Shown here: in pieces, positions 1-10,030 of the stretch
Layout: each line of letters begins with the position of its first letter
How positions within the stretch are numbered: position 1 is the stretch's first letter
Assembly (NCBI GenBank): GCA_015490995.1
Contig: WFWT01000068.1
Coordinates: 1-37,961 of the forward strand
Origin: Anaerolineae bacterium
Lineage (GTDB): Bacteria; Chloroflexota; Anaerolineae; JAADDB01
Reading direction: 5' to 3'
Length of the DNA: 37,961 bases
Position numbers and translations under genes: made by a program
The notes under the pieces: generated by a model
What the model saw: only the letters and a program-made list of their open reading frames with translations
Databases searched by the model: none
Told to the model about the DNA's origin: nothing

Positions 1-22
1 GTCAGATGTGTATAAGAGACAG
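1..22. other. Sequencing adaptor remnant (Nextera/Tn5 mosaic end)
   Basis: Bases 4-22 are the 19-bp Tn5 mosaic end AGATGTGTATAAGAGACAG, and the preceding GTC matches the Read 1 Nextera adaptor. This is library sequence, not genome. The last codons of the open frame leaving the left edge (TVSYTHL) are adaptor-derived. Confidence 0.97.
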
Positions 23-2672
23 TCGATGTAGGAGTGGGGGTTGCCGTAGGTGTGGGGGTGGGTGTGGGAGTAGGTGTAGGCGTGTAACACGCGACGCTGG
101 TGCACTGCAGCCAGATGCGTCGGTCCACCGTGTATGTGTATCCGGTCTGATCCAGAACTTCCAGTCGAATCGTGTACGGCCCCTCACGCAGCGCCCGCGT
201 ATCCCAGCGGGCAAGCGGAGCCATCACCACCGGTGCGGTGGTGAAATCCTGAATGACGCCAAACCCCAGGGGGGAGTGGGTCTCACCGTATAACACCCGA
301 TAACCGCTCATGTACGGCACCCTTGCCGAACCCACGATAACCAAGTCCCCCCACAGGCGTTCCCCCTCGCGAGGCAAGGCGATAGTCACCTCAGGGGCAA
401 AGCACGTTTCCGAGCGTTCCGTGGGTGGTTGCGGGATGCCTTTCTCCTCGGCCCAACGGCGATAAGGCTCCGGATACACTAAGTACTCTTTCTCCTCCAC
501 CAGGTGCTCAGGGCAAGCCTCCGGTGCAAGGAGACCTGTCATCCGGTCCAGCCGCACGCGGCGATGCAGGTCAAATTCCGGGCCAAAGGGTTGTTGGGGT
601 GGGACAAACACTTCCCGATAGCGTTCCGGACACACTTCTGAGGGCAGGGTACCCGTGTCCCGACAGACTTCAATGAAGACCACCCCTTGGGGGACGGGGA
701 AGGCTTTGGGTGGTACATCCTGCAAAGCATATTGCATAATACCACGCCAGATGGGTGCGGCACCCAGAGATCCGGGCACTTCCAGCATGGGGGAATAATC
801 CGCGTTGCCCACCCAAACCCCCACAGCCAGATCCGGCGTATAACCAACGGTCCACGCATCGCGATAGTCGTTCGTGGTGCCGGTCTTCACCGCCGCGGGA
901 CGGTCCAATTCCAGCGCGTTGTTGGGACCGAACGCGGGCAACCGTGCCTCGTTATCGCTGAGAATGCTGGTGATCTGGTAAACATATCGGGGATCCACCA
1001 CCGGTTGGGGTTTGGGCACGGCGTCGACCCGTCCGGCCCAGCCCACCGCAGGCGGCAAGGCTTCGGCCTGACAGGCCGGCACGTCTGCCGTGTCCACGAA
1101 CACTTGGAGCAATTCCCCCTTCAGGTTACGCACACACACAATGGCCGCAGGAGGCACGTATTGCCCCTGGTTGGCCAGAGTCGCGTACGCGTTGGTGAGC
1201 TCTAGGAGCGTAACTTCTCCTCCGCCTAGGGTGAGGGAAAAACCATAATCCGGCCGTGTGAGCGTGGTGATACCCAGACGACGGGCCATGTCCAGCAAGC
1301 GTTCGATGCCGATATGCTGCAAGGTGTACACGGCAGGGATGTTGTACGAGTTCGCCAGGGCGATACGGGCCGTCACCAAACCGTGTTCACGGCGATCGTA
1401 ATTTTCCGGCACGTAGGGGCCGTTGGGGTCGGGAAATTCCGTTTTGATGTCCGGGATCAACGTTGCGGGATTCCAGCCCCCGGGTGGAAGAACCGGGTCG
1501 GGCAGCCGACGCATCTCGTCGGGGGAAAGGGGGGGCATTTCAAAGGCGGCCAAATACGTCAACGGTTTGATGGCCGAACCTGGCTGGCGGGGGACCAGGG
1601 CCATGTTGATCTGACCGTCAATGTCCGCGTCGTTGTAATCCAGGCTCCCCATCATGGCCAGGATCTCCCCTGTACCGGGACGGATGACCACCACTGCTGC
1701 GTTGTTGACGTTGCGCTCACGCAACCGCGCCACGTGCTCTCGGGCTATCCGTTCCACCGCGCGTTGAAGGTCCAGGTCAAGGGTGGTATACACTTGCAAC
1801 CCACCGCCGTACACCAGCTCCGGCCCGTAAAGGCGCTCCAATTCCTGGCGCACGTAGAGCACAAAGTGTGGTGCGTCGAAGGCCACCCGCGGCTGGACGA
1901 GGTTCCACGGCTCCTGTAAGGCGGCCTCGGCTTGCTCGCGGGTGATATATCCCTGTTTGACCATTAGGTTCAACACGATGCGTTGACGTTCCCGGGCGGC
2001 CTGGGGGTTGGTGTAGGGGTCATAATAACTGGGCGCCTGAATCAGGCCAGCCAGCAAGGCCGCCTGGGCCAGGGTGAGCTCGGCGGCCGACTTGCCGAAG
2101 AAGGTTTGGGCCGCGGCCTCCGCGCCATAGGCCGAACGGCCGAAATACACGCGGTTCAGGTACATCTCCAGGATAGTATCCTTGTCATAACGCCGATTTA
2201 CCTCTGCGGCCAGGATGATCTCCTTCACCTTGCGGGCGAAGGTGCGCTCCGGTGAGAGAAGGGTAATTTTCACCAGCTGCTGAACGATGGTACTGCCACC
2301 GCTGACGAATTCCCGCTCCCGCCAGGCCAGGTAAATTGCCCGTGCAATGCCCACCGGGTCCACCCCGGGATGCTTGTAGAAATTAGCGTCCTCCGTCGCG
2401 ATGACGGCTGCGATGAGAAAGGGCGAGATCTCCTCTAACCGGACCAAGGTATGCCGTCCTTGCTCGGGGTCAAAGACCTCGTTCAGCAGGCGTCCTTGTC
2501 GGTCATAGATGCGTGTTGTGACCTCTCCGGTAGCCGCGCGCGGCAACGCACTGACGGGCGGCAGGGTCGAAGCGACCCGCGCGTAAACCACCACCGCCGC
2601 GCCCAAACTCAGAATCATCAGCGAAATGCCAAGAATGAGCCCTGTAATGTATGCCGTGATAAACGTCCGCAT
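23..2672 (-). CDS. Class A penicillin-binding protein (transglycosylase/transpeptidase), 3' end truncated by the contig edge
   Basis: Bifunctional peptidoglycan synthase: GT51 polymerises lipid II glycan and the transpeptidase cross-links stem peptides outside the membrane. The ATG at 2672 follows GGAAGGA, and 883 codons are open to the edge without a stop. A membrane anchor lies at about residues 7-31. GT51 motifs are EDANFYKHPG (catalytic E94) and GGSTIVQQLVK. The transpeptidase has SAIK (S366 nucleophile), SYN (442-444) and KTGT (596-599). A beta-rich domain follows, then a Pro-Thr repeat tail reaching the edge. It is a tandem paralogue of the PBP upstream, 152 bp away on the same strand, so the two are probably co-transcribed. 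The true C-terminus is unknown; the repetitive tail probably broke the assembly. Confidence 0.93.
28..87 (-). repeat. Pro-Thr codon repeat in the PBP tail
   Basis: On the minus strand about ten copies of CC(C/T)AC(C/A)-type codon pairs encode alternating Pro-Thr with one Ala interruption. Such linkers are common in cell-wall-facing Chloroflexota proteins. The low complexity sits right at the contig end. Confidence 0.8.
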
Positions 2673-2824
2673 AGTGTCCTTCCCCACCGTCCGACCCAGC
2701 TTGCGGATGGCAAGGGTCCTGTGGGTGGCAGCCCTTCACTAGGACGGGCTACACGACCCGGGAGTTCCCCGCCGGTCGTCCCTGCCTGCACCAACGTCGC
2801 GGCAGGTCCGACGGAGAAGATAGC

Positions 2825-5800
2825 TCAGGAGGGATGGCCGCGAGGAAACGCGATGGGCAAACGCACGCGAGGAACGGGAAGGACAGGACGGTATGACCGA
2901 ACACGCGAGGACACCACGCCAACGAGCGGCACCTCACGTCGCACCCAGCGTTCATGGCCGTTATTGGAAGCCGTTTCCTCCTCCTTGTGCACCACGTAAA
3001 TGCGCACGGGGGGACTTTCCGCCTCGTTGCCCGCTTTGTCAAACACCTTGACCGTGATCACGTGGCTCTCGGTGTATCCTTGGGTGTCCGATATGACCAT
3101 CATACCGTTGTCCCACATCTGAATCAGGCGCAGACTGCCATCGGGCAACGTCTCGGTGATGACCTGGGTCACGGTGTACACCTCTTCCACCACCGTGCCA
3201 TCCGGCAAAGTAAGGGGGCGTGTGGCGGTGATGGGTGCCATGTCGGCCAAGGGGATCGTGTCCGACATGGTAATGGTCCACTTTTGGTTAAAGGGAGGCA
3301 CCGTGCTCTCGGCGAACTTTACCCCGTCCAGGAAAAACTCCACCCGATCCACGGCCCATTCTTCCTCAATTTCAGGCTGAACGGTCACCCATTCATCGTC
3401 CTCCATCACGTACACATCCCCTTCCATGGGCTTACTCAAACGAACACGGGGGGGAGTGTTATCCACCGTTACCTGTGTCTCCGCGGTACGTACGCTGCCA
3501 TCATTGCCGAACACGCTCAACCGTAGCGTGTAAAGGCCCTCAGGGAGCCCACGGGTATCCCAGAACTCCAGGATGTTTCGCTCAACTTGGTTATAATGTT
3601 CCGGTCCGATAGGCGTCCACCGGGTAGGGCTAAGGCCGGCTCCAAACTCCACCCGATAACGGCTGAAATTCGGGCCCCGGGCGTTCCCCTGAATCTCCAC
3701 AATGTCCCGCACGTAGCTGAAGGGGCGCGGGGTGATAATGGCCACCTCCTCGTTAAACACCGTTGGGCCGTACTCATCGTCGTACACCCGTGGAGGCTGG
3801 GGCACGTTCTGCTCCCGCAGCCAGTCGGCTGCTTCTGGGGGCAGAATCATGTAAACTCGGCGCTCTCGCAGTTCGGGGGGCGTATAGGGGGTGGCCAGTT
3901 TGCCGTTGTTACGGTTGATCTCGAACGCGCGCCAGACGTTGTCATACTCGGTAGGGACCGCGTCCTCAAAAAAGATGTCGGTACGCACCTGACCGGCTTC
4001 TCGGCACTCTGGGGTGGGAAGAAGGCCACTGGGCCAGCACACGTCCACTTCTACAATCCCGGGAGGACGGTAGAAGGGTGTGGGGGGCAGGTCGCGCGTG
4101 GCGGCCTGCATGATGCGGTGGAAGATAGGCGCGGCGCCCACCGCGCCCGACACCCGTTTCATGGGGGTGTTGTCCGCGTTCCCGACCCACACGCCTACCA
4201 CTACCTGCGGGGTATACCCGATGGTCCACGCATCGCGAAAGTCGTTGCTGGTACCCGTCTTTGCGGCTACAGGACGATCTTCCAGCACCAAGTACTGCGC
4301 GTACCGGCCAAACTCGGGTGGACGGGGAGTGGGGTCGGAAAGCACATGATTCATCATGTAGGCCAGCTGCGGGGAGATAATGCGTTCGCTTTGCGGCTCG
4401 TCGTATTGGTACAAGATGTTTCCGACACTGTCCCGCACCTGAAGAATGGCCACGGGGTTAAGGGTGCGGTATCCTGGGCGCTGTTCCGCGGGTGGGACAG
4501 GCTCGCCCACCATCACACCGTTGTTGGCAAACACGCTGAACGCGTACGTCATGTCCAGTAACGTGACCTCACCCCCGCCGAGGGTCAGGGACAGGCCATA
4601 ATAATCCTTGTTAAGGGTGGTGATGCCCATCCGGTGGGCGAAATCCACCACGTTCTTCACCCCCACCTGGGCCAGGGTCCACACCGCAGGGATGTTGTGA
4701 GAGCGTTGCAGGGCTTCCCGCATGGTCTCCGGCCCGTGGTAACGGCGGTCAAAGTTCTCCGGCACGTAAATGCCCGTCTCCGGGTCGGGAAAGACCTGTC
4801 GCACGTCCAAGACCATTTTCGCGGGGTAGAATTCCTTCGTGCTGAAGGCATACGCGTACGTAAAGGGTTTAAAACTGGAGCCGGGTTGGCGCGGGGAAAT
4901 GGCCATGTTCACCTCACCATCGATCTCCTCGTTGTAAAAGTCCACACTCCCCACCATGGCCAAGATTTCGCCTGTGTTAGCCCGCAAGACCACCGCGGCC
5001 GCGTTGCGCGCCTCCCGGCCCTCCTCCTGGAGACGCTGAACCTGCTCCCGGACGATGCGCTCGGCCTCCTTTTGTAATTCGTAATCCAGCGTGGTGTACA
5101 CTACCAAACCCTTGCGCCAAATGAAGAAAGGATCTTCTGGCGTGTTGAACTTCTTCTCCAGCTGCTCCAACACATAGAGGGCGAAATGAGGGGCCGCCGA
5201 GATGTTATAACGCTCCGCCACCGAATCTCGCAGGTCCAATTCCTGGGCATACGCGGCTTCAGCTTCCTCAGGGGTGATGTATCCGGCCGCGACCATCGCC
5301 TGCAGAACACGCCATTGCCGCCGCTTGGCAATTTCCGGGTTCTGGAAGGGGTTGAGGGCCGGAAACTGCGGCAGGTGGGCCAGCATCGCCGCTTCGGCCA
5401 GGTTCAGGTCCTTAGCCGACTTGTTGAAATACACCTGAGCAGCCGCTTCAATGCCGTACGCGTTGTTGCCGTAGAAGTTGTAGTTCAAATACCACTCCAG
5501 GATCTTGTCCTTGGGATAGCGACGGGTAATCTCTAAAGCAAGGATCACCTCTTTAATTTTGCGGGTGTATGAACGTTGAATCCGCTCCTCGTAATCGAAA
5601 ACCACATTCTTGATGAGCTGCTGGGTGATGGACGACCCCCCTTGAATGGGCCCACCCCGCAGGTTGGCAAAAAACGCCCGTATAATACCCCGCACGTTCA
5701 CCCCGGGATTGTCGTAGAAGCTCCGGTCTTCCAACGCGATGGTGGCTTTGATAACCCATGGGGAGATCTCGCTCAAAGGCACATACGTGCGGTCCCCACG

Positions 5801-6100
5801 GAAGGGGCGAGGATCAATGGCCTCATACAGCAAATACCGACCGGTCCGGTCGTAGATCTTAACCGTCTGGAACTCTTCCTGCGCTGCCTCAATCACGCTG
5901 GGGTCAGGCAACTGACGGGCGAAGTACATGTAAACGCCGACGGTAGCCCCGGCCGCCATGGCCACCACAGTGGTCACGCTGAGGAGTACCAGCACCAACA
6001 ACACCGCCACACCACGCGCCATCCACACGGCAGGTGACGTCGGTCGACGAGCTAAGCGACGTCGGCGTCGTCGACGCACAATGTGATACGTTGCTTTCAT
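2825..6100 (-). CDS. Class A penicillin-binding protein with two C-terminal Ig-like domains
   Basis: Bifunctional murein polymerase/cross-linker of 1091 aa, longer than typical PBP1A (about 700-850). I chose the ATG at 6100 (MKATYH, then an Arg-rich cytoplasmic stretch) over in-frame upstream starts because GGGGAAGGGA precedes it and the upstream residues are not protein-like. The membrane helix is at about 29-58. GT51: EDRSFYDNPG (E124 catalytic; Asn131 where His is usual), GGSSITQQLIK and RKIKE. Transpeptidase: SSFK (S408 nucleophile), SHN (467-469), KTGT (614-617). After about residue 770 two beta-sandwich/Ig-like segments follow, one containing VDNTPPRVRLSKP, which may bind wall polymers or partners. 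It precedes the truncated paralogue at 23-2672. A promoter candidate lies at 6201-6230. Confidence 0.94.
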   Translation of the reverse strand: MKATYHIVRRRRRRRLARRPTSPAVWMARGVAVLLVLVLLSVTTVVAMAAGATVGVYMYFARQLPDPSVIEAAQEEFQTVKIYDRTGRYLLYEAIDPRPFRGDRTYVPLSEISPWVIKATIALEDRSFYDNPGVNVRGIIRAFFANLRGGPIQGGSSITQQLIKNVVFDYEERIQRSYTRKIKEVILALEITRRYPKDKILEWYLNYNFYGNNAYGIEAAAQVYFNKSAKDLNLAEAAMLAHLPQFPALNPFQNPEIAKRRQWRVLQAMVAAGYITPEEAEAAYAQELDLRDSVAERYNISAAPHFALYVLEQLEKKFNTPEDPFFIWRKGLVVYTTLDYELQKEAERIVREQVQRLQEEGREARNAAAVVLRANTGEILAMVGSVDFYNEEIDGEVNMAISPRQPGSSFKPFTYAYAFSTKEFYPAKMVLDVRQVFPDPETGIYVPENFDRRYHGPETMREALQRSHNIPAVWTLAQVGVKNVVDFAHRMGITTLNKDYYGLSLTLGGGEVTLLDMTYAFSVFANNGVMVGEPVPPAEQRPGYRTLNPVAILQVRDSVGNILYQYDEPQSERIISPQLAYMMNHVLSDPTPRPPEFGRYAQYLVLEDRPVAAKTGTSNDFRDAWTIGYTPQVVVGVWVGNADNTPMKRVSGAVGAAPIFHRIMQAATRDLPPTPFYRPPGIVEVDVCWPSGLLPTPECREAGQVRTDIFFEDAVPTEYDNVWRAFEINRNNGKLATPYTPPELRERRVYMILPPEAADWLREQNVPQPPRVYDDEYGPTVFNEEVAIITPRPFSYVRDIVEIQGNARGPNFSRYRVEFGAGLSPTRWTPIGPEHYNQVERNILEFWDTRGLPEGLYTLRLSVFGNDGSVRTAETQVTVDNTPPRVRLSKPMEGDVYVMEDDEWVTVQPEIEEEWAVDRVEFFLDGVKFAESTVPPFNQKWTITMSDTIPLADMAPITATRPLTLPDGTVVEEVYTVTQVITETLPDGSLRLIQMWDNGMMVISDTQGYTESHVITVKVFDKAGNEAESPPVRIYVVHKEEETASNNGHERWVRREVPLVGVVSSRVRSYRPVLPVPRVRLPIAFPRGHPS

Positions 6101-6200
6101 GGCCCCGTTATCCCTTCCCCCTTCCGGGTGCCGATCCGTATTCTTTTCTAACGCCGACAAGGAGTGACCCTTACCGGCGCCAGGCGCACGACCATCGCCC

Positions 6201-6230
6201 ATCATACATACGGTCCAACCCCGCAGGCAA
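6201..6230 (-). promoter_or_regulatory. Candidate promoter for the tandem PBP genes
   Basis: The minus strand reads TTGCCT (6230-6225), an 18-bp spacer and TATGAT (6206-6201). The predicted start near 6194 leaves a leader of about 94 nt before the ATG at 6100. Confidence 0.45.
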
Positions 6231-6386
6231 GTTCCCTCTCCCCCGGAGCACACGTCCGACCATCCCGTTTCCAGGGCTCCCACAAATCCGGCAGGGACAT
6301 ACTCGGGCGAACGGCCATTTTCCCAAGTTTAGCCAAGCGGCTATCCATTAACCCAAACGAGATCTCCTGAAGACACGGTCTCCCCC

Positions 6387-6415
6387 TTGAATGTATAGAA
6401 CATATGTGCTATACT
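6387..6415 (+). promoter_or_regulatory. Sigma-70-type promoter of the FtsK-like gene, with palindromic operator
   Basis: TTGAAT (6387-6392), a 17-bp spacer and TATACT (6410-6415) preceded by TGC (extended -10). A 20-bp imperfect palindrome, TATAG-AA-CATATG-TG-CTATA, covers 6394-6413, the spacer and part of the -10. A repressor bound there would block RNA polymerase. A related 20-mer lies at 11142-11161. Confidence 0.65.
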
Positions 6416-6536
6416 AAGAGACACCAAAGGGCATCCCCGGTCGGGACAACAGCGACGAAAAGTCGTGCGGGCACGATGGACCGATGCCGGGGGTGCCCGG
6501 TTGCTCATTCCGACACGGGAGGGAGCAGGAACAACC

Positions 6537-7607
6537 ATGCGACGTACGCTGGACATCCAGGCGGACCGCATAGAGATGGTGTTGGCCAGTCACCGCATTC
6601 AGGCTCGCGTGCGGGGAGGGCGTATCACCCCCCAGGCCATCACGTTTGAGCTCATGACCCCGCTGGGCACGCGAGTGCGTCGGGTCTCGGCCCTGGCGGA
6701 GGAGTTGGCCTTGGCCTTGGGGGTGCCCCAGGTCCAAGTGCGTCGCGGCAAGGGATACATCGAAATCGAAATCCCCCGTCAGAGATGCAAGCCGGTGCCG
6801 GTAGAACGCCTCCTCTCCCGAATAACACGCATCCCGCGTGTCACCGCGCTGTTAGGTGTGGATGGCGAAGGCATTCCGCTCCTGCTACGGGTGGACAGCC
6901 CGGACGTGGCACATGTGCTGGTGGCCGGCACGACAGGTTCGGGAAAGACGATTTTGTTGCGTTTAATAGGGATTACCCTCGCCCATTGGAACCGACAGGC
7001 GCACGTGCAGTTGGTGTTGGTGGATCCTAAACGGCGGGGGCTGGCGCCGCTGGCCCGGTTGCCCCACGTGTGGGGGGAAGGGGTCTATGCCCGGCCGGAG
7101 GCCGTTGTGGCCGTGCTGGAACGTCTGGTAGCCCTGATGGAGCATCGAGATCGGGTAGGACAGAGCTGGCCACGGGTCATTGTGCTGGTCGATGAGCTGG
7201 CGGAGGTCCTTCACTTGGGAGGTCGGGCAGCCCACCAGGCCCTTGTACGGTTGGTCCAACGCGGGCGGGAGGCCGGCATTCACGTGGTGGCCGCCACCCA
7301 AAAGCCGGCCGCCAGCATTTTAGGCAGCGTTCTCAAGGGAAACTTCCCCGTCCGTCTGGTAGGGCGGGTGGCCAGTGCCGACGACGCGCGTGTGGCCGCA
7401 GGCATTGCGGGAACAGGAGCGGAGAAGTTACGTGGTCGTGGGGCATTTCTCTTGGTGAGCGGAGGGGATGTCATTCCCTTTCAGACCGCCTACGTGGACG
7501 GTGAGGCGATACAACGATTGGTCGCGCAGATACGTGCCCGGGGACGGCCTACCGTGACCGAGATTGGCCGGCGAGCCCGACGGCTCCTGGCCATCAGCAA
7601 AGGATAA
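6537..7607 (+). CDS. Short soluble FtsK/SpoIIIE-family DNA-translocase ATPase
   Basis: 356 aa; the ATG at 6537 follows AGGA with 7-8 nt spacing, whereas the upstream in-frame ATG at 6465 has no good site. The P-loop is GTTGSGKT (131-138), Walker B is VIVLVDE (214-220), and LVDPKR and AATQKPA match FtsK alpha/beta motor motifs. It lacks FtsK's four N-terminal membrane helices and the C-terminal winged-helix gamma domain that reads KOPS/SRS sites; residues 1-125 resemble the alpha-domain side of the motor. It may be a DNA or conjugation-type translocase, or may recruit a separate membrane partner such as the two-helix protein directly downstream. The specific role is unknown. Confidence 0.88.
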   Translation: MRRTLDIQADRIEMVLASHRIQARVRGGRITPQAITFELMTPLGTRVRRVSALAEELALALGVPQVQVRRGKGYIEIEIPRQRCKPVPVERLLSRITRIPRVTALLGVDGEGIPLLLRVDSPDVAHVLVAGTTGSGKTILLRLIGITLAHWNRQAHVQLVLVDPKRRGLAPLARLPHVWGEGVYARPEAVVAVLERLVALMEHRDRVGQSWPRVIVLVDELAEVLHLGGRAAHQALVRLVQRGREAGIHVVAATQKPAASILGSVLKGNFPVRLVGRVASADDARVAAGIAGTGAEKLRGRGAFLLVSGGDVIPFQTAYVDGEAIQRLVAQIRARGRPTVTEIGRRARRLLAISKG

Positions 7608-7691
7608 TGTGTCCCGCTCCGGCAGGTGTATTAAGGGGAATAGCATTGTCCACATGGGCACATCTCTCAGGGCGAAGCAGGAGGAGGCCTC

Positions 7692-8048
7692 ATGCGCAAC
7701 CTAGGACCATGGGCCGTGCTGATCTTCGTGGCCACCCTGGCATATGTCATCGGTGTGCGGCTTAACGAGACCGCGATGGCCGTGGTTATCGGCGTCATCT
7801 TCGGGGTGCTGGCCAGCGTGCCCGCGAGTTTGTTTCTACTCTTTGCCATGCGCCGAGCACAGGACCGGCGTACACACCCGGAGGGAGGACGTCGCGAGCA
7901 ACCGACCATCATCATTACCCCGCCGGTAGCCGGCCCTCCACCCGGGGCTGGATGGCCCTATGGCCCTACATATCTGCCGCCGCTGGACGACGAAGAGCCC
8001 TTGGAACGGCCGTCGGGGCGCCGGTTTCGGGTGGTAGGTGAGGACTAA
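7692..8048 (+). CDS. Small two-helix membrane protein of unknown function
   Basis: 118 aa with an excellent AGGAGG site before the ATG at 7692. Two hydrophobic segments (about 6-22 and 27-52) are followed by a basic stretch and a Pro/Gly-rich, acidic cytoplasmic-type tail. I recognise no family. It lies 84 bp after the FtsK-like gene on the same strand with no terminator between, so co-transcription is likely. It could anchor the soluble ATPase, but that rests on position alone. Confidence 0.75.
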   Translation: MRNLGPWAVLIFVATLAYVIGVRLNETAMAVVIGVIFGVLASVPASLFLLFAMRRAQDRRTHPEGGRREQPTIIITPPVAGPPPGAGWPYGPTYLPPLDDEEPLERPSGRRFRVVGED

Positions 8049-8054
8049 CAAGCC

Positions 8055-8094
8055 CGGGCGGAGTAGGGCCTCCGGCCACGTTGCTCCGCCCGGC
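8055..8094. terminator. Convergent hairpin between the membrane-protein gene and gyrB
   Basis: A perfect 10-bp stem, CCGGGCGGAG (8055-8064) with CTCCGCCCGG (8085-8094), encloses a 20-nt loop. There is no U-run, so it may act as a bidirectional or Rho-assisted terminator. gyrB ends at 8096. Confidence 0.6.
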
Positions 8095-8095
8095 G

Positions 8096-10030
8096 TTACA
8101 CGTCCAGGTTCTGCACGGCCTTCGCGTGGGTCTGGATGAAACGCCGCCGGGGTGCCACCTCATCCCCCATAAGCATGTCGAACATGCGGTCCGCCTCCGC
8201 CGCGTCGTTGACGGTCACCTGCAACAGTACCCGCTTTTCGGGGTTCATGGTGGTTTCCCATAGCTGTTCGGGGTTCATTTCCCCCAGACCCTTATACCGC
8301 TGGACGGTGACTTTCTGATTGCCCAGCCGCTTGAGGATCCGGTCTCGCTCCTCATCGCTGTAGGCGTAATATCGATCTTTGCCCGTCTGAATCAGGTATA
8401 AGGGCGGCTGCGCAATGTAAAGGTGTCCCTCTTCAATGAGCTGGGGCATGTAACGGAAGAAGAACGTCAGGAGCAGGGTGCGGATGTGCGCGCCGTCCAC
8501 GTCCGCATCGCACATGAGGATGACCCGATCGTATCGGAGCTTACTGATGTCAAAATCGTCCCCAATGCCGGTACCCAGCGCGGTGATGATGGCCTGAATC
8601 TCCTTATTGCTGAGGGCTTTATCCAGGCGGGCCTTCTCCACGTTGATGATTTTCCCCCGCAAGGGAAGGATGGCCTGGAATCGACGGTCTCTTCCCTGTT
8701 TGGCCGAACCTCCCGCGCTCTCGCCCTCTACGATGAAAAGCTCGCTCTTGCTCGGGTCCCGTTCGGAGCAGTCGGCCAGTTTACCAGGCAGGGTGGTGGA
8801 TTCCAGCACGCTCTTACGAATCACCAGATCCCGCGCCTGACGGGCAGCCAGTCGGGCGCGATAGGACGTCTTACATTTCTCGATAATGCGCTTGGCCTCT
8901 CGTGGGTGGGACTCCAACCAGCTGCCAAACGCATCACCTACTACTGATTCGACGATGTTCCGCACTTCCGCGTTCAGGAGCTTGACCTTGGTCTGGGATT
9001 CGAACTGGGGTTCGGGCAGTTTCACGCTGATAATGGCTGTGAGCCCTTCTCGGGTGTCCTCACCGGTGAAATTGGGTTCATCATCCTTCAGCAGCCCTTG
9101 TTTGCGGGCATAATCGTTCAAGGTGCGGGTAATCGCGGACCGCAACCCGGTGAGGTGGGTACCCCCATCCGGCGTGTTGATGGTGTTGGCAAAGGAGTAC
9201 ACCGACTCCACGTATTCCTCGGTGTACTGGATGGCCGCTTCCACAAGAATGGCATCCACCTGCTTTTCCACGTACACGGGGTCGTGCAGGGGTTTGCGAT
9301 TGCGGTTCAGGTAACGCACGAAGGTGGCAATGCCCCCTTCAAAGTAGAAGTTCATCTCGCGAGGTGGGGATTCCCGCTCATCCACAAAGCGGATGTGCAC
9401 CCCCCGGGTAAGGAAGGCAATCTCTCGGAACCGTTGGGCCAGGATGTCGGCCCGGTACTCCAGGACCTCAAAGATCTCCGGGTCGCGTAGGAACGTGACC
9501 CGGGTGCCGGTGCTTTCCCCCTTCTTCATCTTGCCGATGACCTCAACATCGGTCACCGGTCGACCGCGCTCGTATCGCTGTCGCCAGATCTTGCCATCCC
9601 GTTTGACCTCTACTTCCAGCCACTGGGACAAGGCATTCACCGCGGAGACACCCACTCCGTGGAGGCCGCCGGAGACCTTGTAGCCCCCACCACCGAACTT
9701 ACCGCCTGCGTGGAGGCGAGTCATGACCACTTCCAGAGCGGGTCGTTTTACTTGGGGGTGAATGTCCACCGGAATGCCTCGACCGTTGTCCGCGACGGTG
9801 ACCGAGTTGTCCGGATGGATGATGATTTCGATGTAGTTACAGTAGCCGGCCAGGGCCTCGTCCACCGCGTTGTCCACCACTTCGTACACCATGTGGTGCA
9901 ACGCGCGGAGATCGGTACCTCCCACATACATGCCTGGCCGTCGTCGGACAGCTTCCAACCCCTCCAGGACCTGAATATCTTTCGCCGTGTAGTGGAGTGT
10001 GTCCTGCGTGGCAGATTTTTTCTGAGTCAC
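8096..10030 (-). CDS. gyrB: DNA gyrase subunit B
   Basis: ATPase subunit of the type II topoisomerase that introduces negative supercoils. 644 aa, the normal length for gyrB without the proteobacterial insert. GHKL ATPase: [13 protein letters not shown] (51-63), DNGRG (81-85), GGLHGVG (121-127). [18 protein letters not shown] (E435) and DADVDG (508-513), the Mg-binding acidic residues, with [13 protein letters not shown] between. The C-terminal [19 protein letters not shown] signature is intact. The start is GTG at 10030 after AGGAGG and overlaps the stop of the upstream membrane-protein gene (GTGA), implying translational coupling. gyrA is not in the window, though a GyrA-CTD-like protein lies at 26036-27136. 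Confidence 0.97.
   Translation of the reverse strand: MTQKKSATQDTLHYTAKDIQVLEGLEAVRRRPGMYVGGTDLRALHHMVYEVVDNAVDEALAGYCNYIEIIIHPDNSVTVADNGRGIPVDIHPQVKRPALEVVMTRLHAGGKFGGGGYKVSGGLHGVGVSAVNALSQWLEVEVKRDGKIWRQRYERGRPVTDVEVIGKMKKGESTGTRVTFLRDPEIFEVLEYRADILAQRFREIAFLTRGVHIRFVDERESPPREMNFYFEGGIATFVRYLNRNRKPLHDPVYVEKQVDAILVEAAIQYTEEYVESVYSFANTINTPDGGTHLTGLRSAITRTLNDYARKQGLLKDDEPNFTGEDTREGLTAIISVKLPEPQFESQTKVKLLNAEVRNIVESVVGDAFGSWLESHPREAKRIIEKCKTSYRARLAARQARDLVIRKSVLESTTLPGKLADCSERDPSKSELFIVEGESAGGSAKQGRDRRFQAILPLRGKIINVEKARLDKALSNKEIQAIITALGTGIGDDFDISKLRYDRVILMCDADVDGAHIRTLLLTFFFRYMPQLIEEGHLYIAQPPLYLIQTGKDRYYAYSDEERDRILKRLGNQKVTVQRYKGLGEMNPEQLWETTMNPEKRVLLQVTVNDAAEADRMFDMLMGDEVAPRRRFIQTHAKAVQNLDV

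Larger units (their letters stand above)
6101..6536. other. Divergent intergenic region, no gene seen
   Basis: This spacer separates the minus-strand PBP gene from the plus-strand FtsK-like gene. It holds one promoter candidate for each direction and a palindrome between the -35 and -10 of the plus promoter. Open frames here lack ribosome-binding sites and protein-like composition. Confidence 0.6.

Noticed and set aside
28-87. Short repeated G-rich pattern near the left edge as a possible CRISPR or minisatellite
   Set aside because: It encodes Pro-Thr repeats in frame with the PBP and lacks direct-repeat/spacer organisation. No CRISPR array was seen anywhere in the window.
6101-6283. Upstream extension of the PBP (61 more residues)
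   Set aside because: The residues contain no signal or domain, overlap the predicted promoter and leader, and ATG 6100 has the better site.
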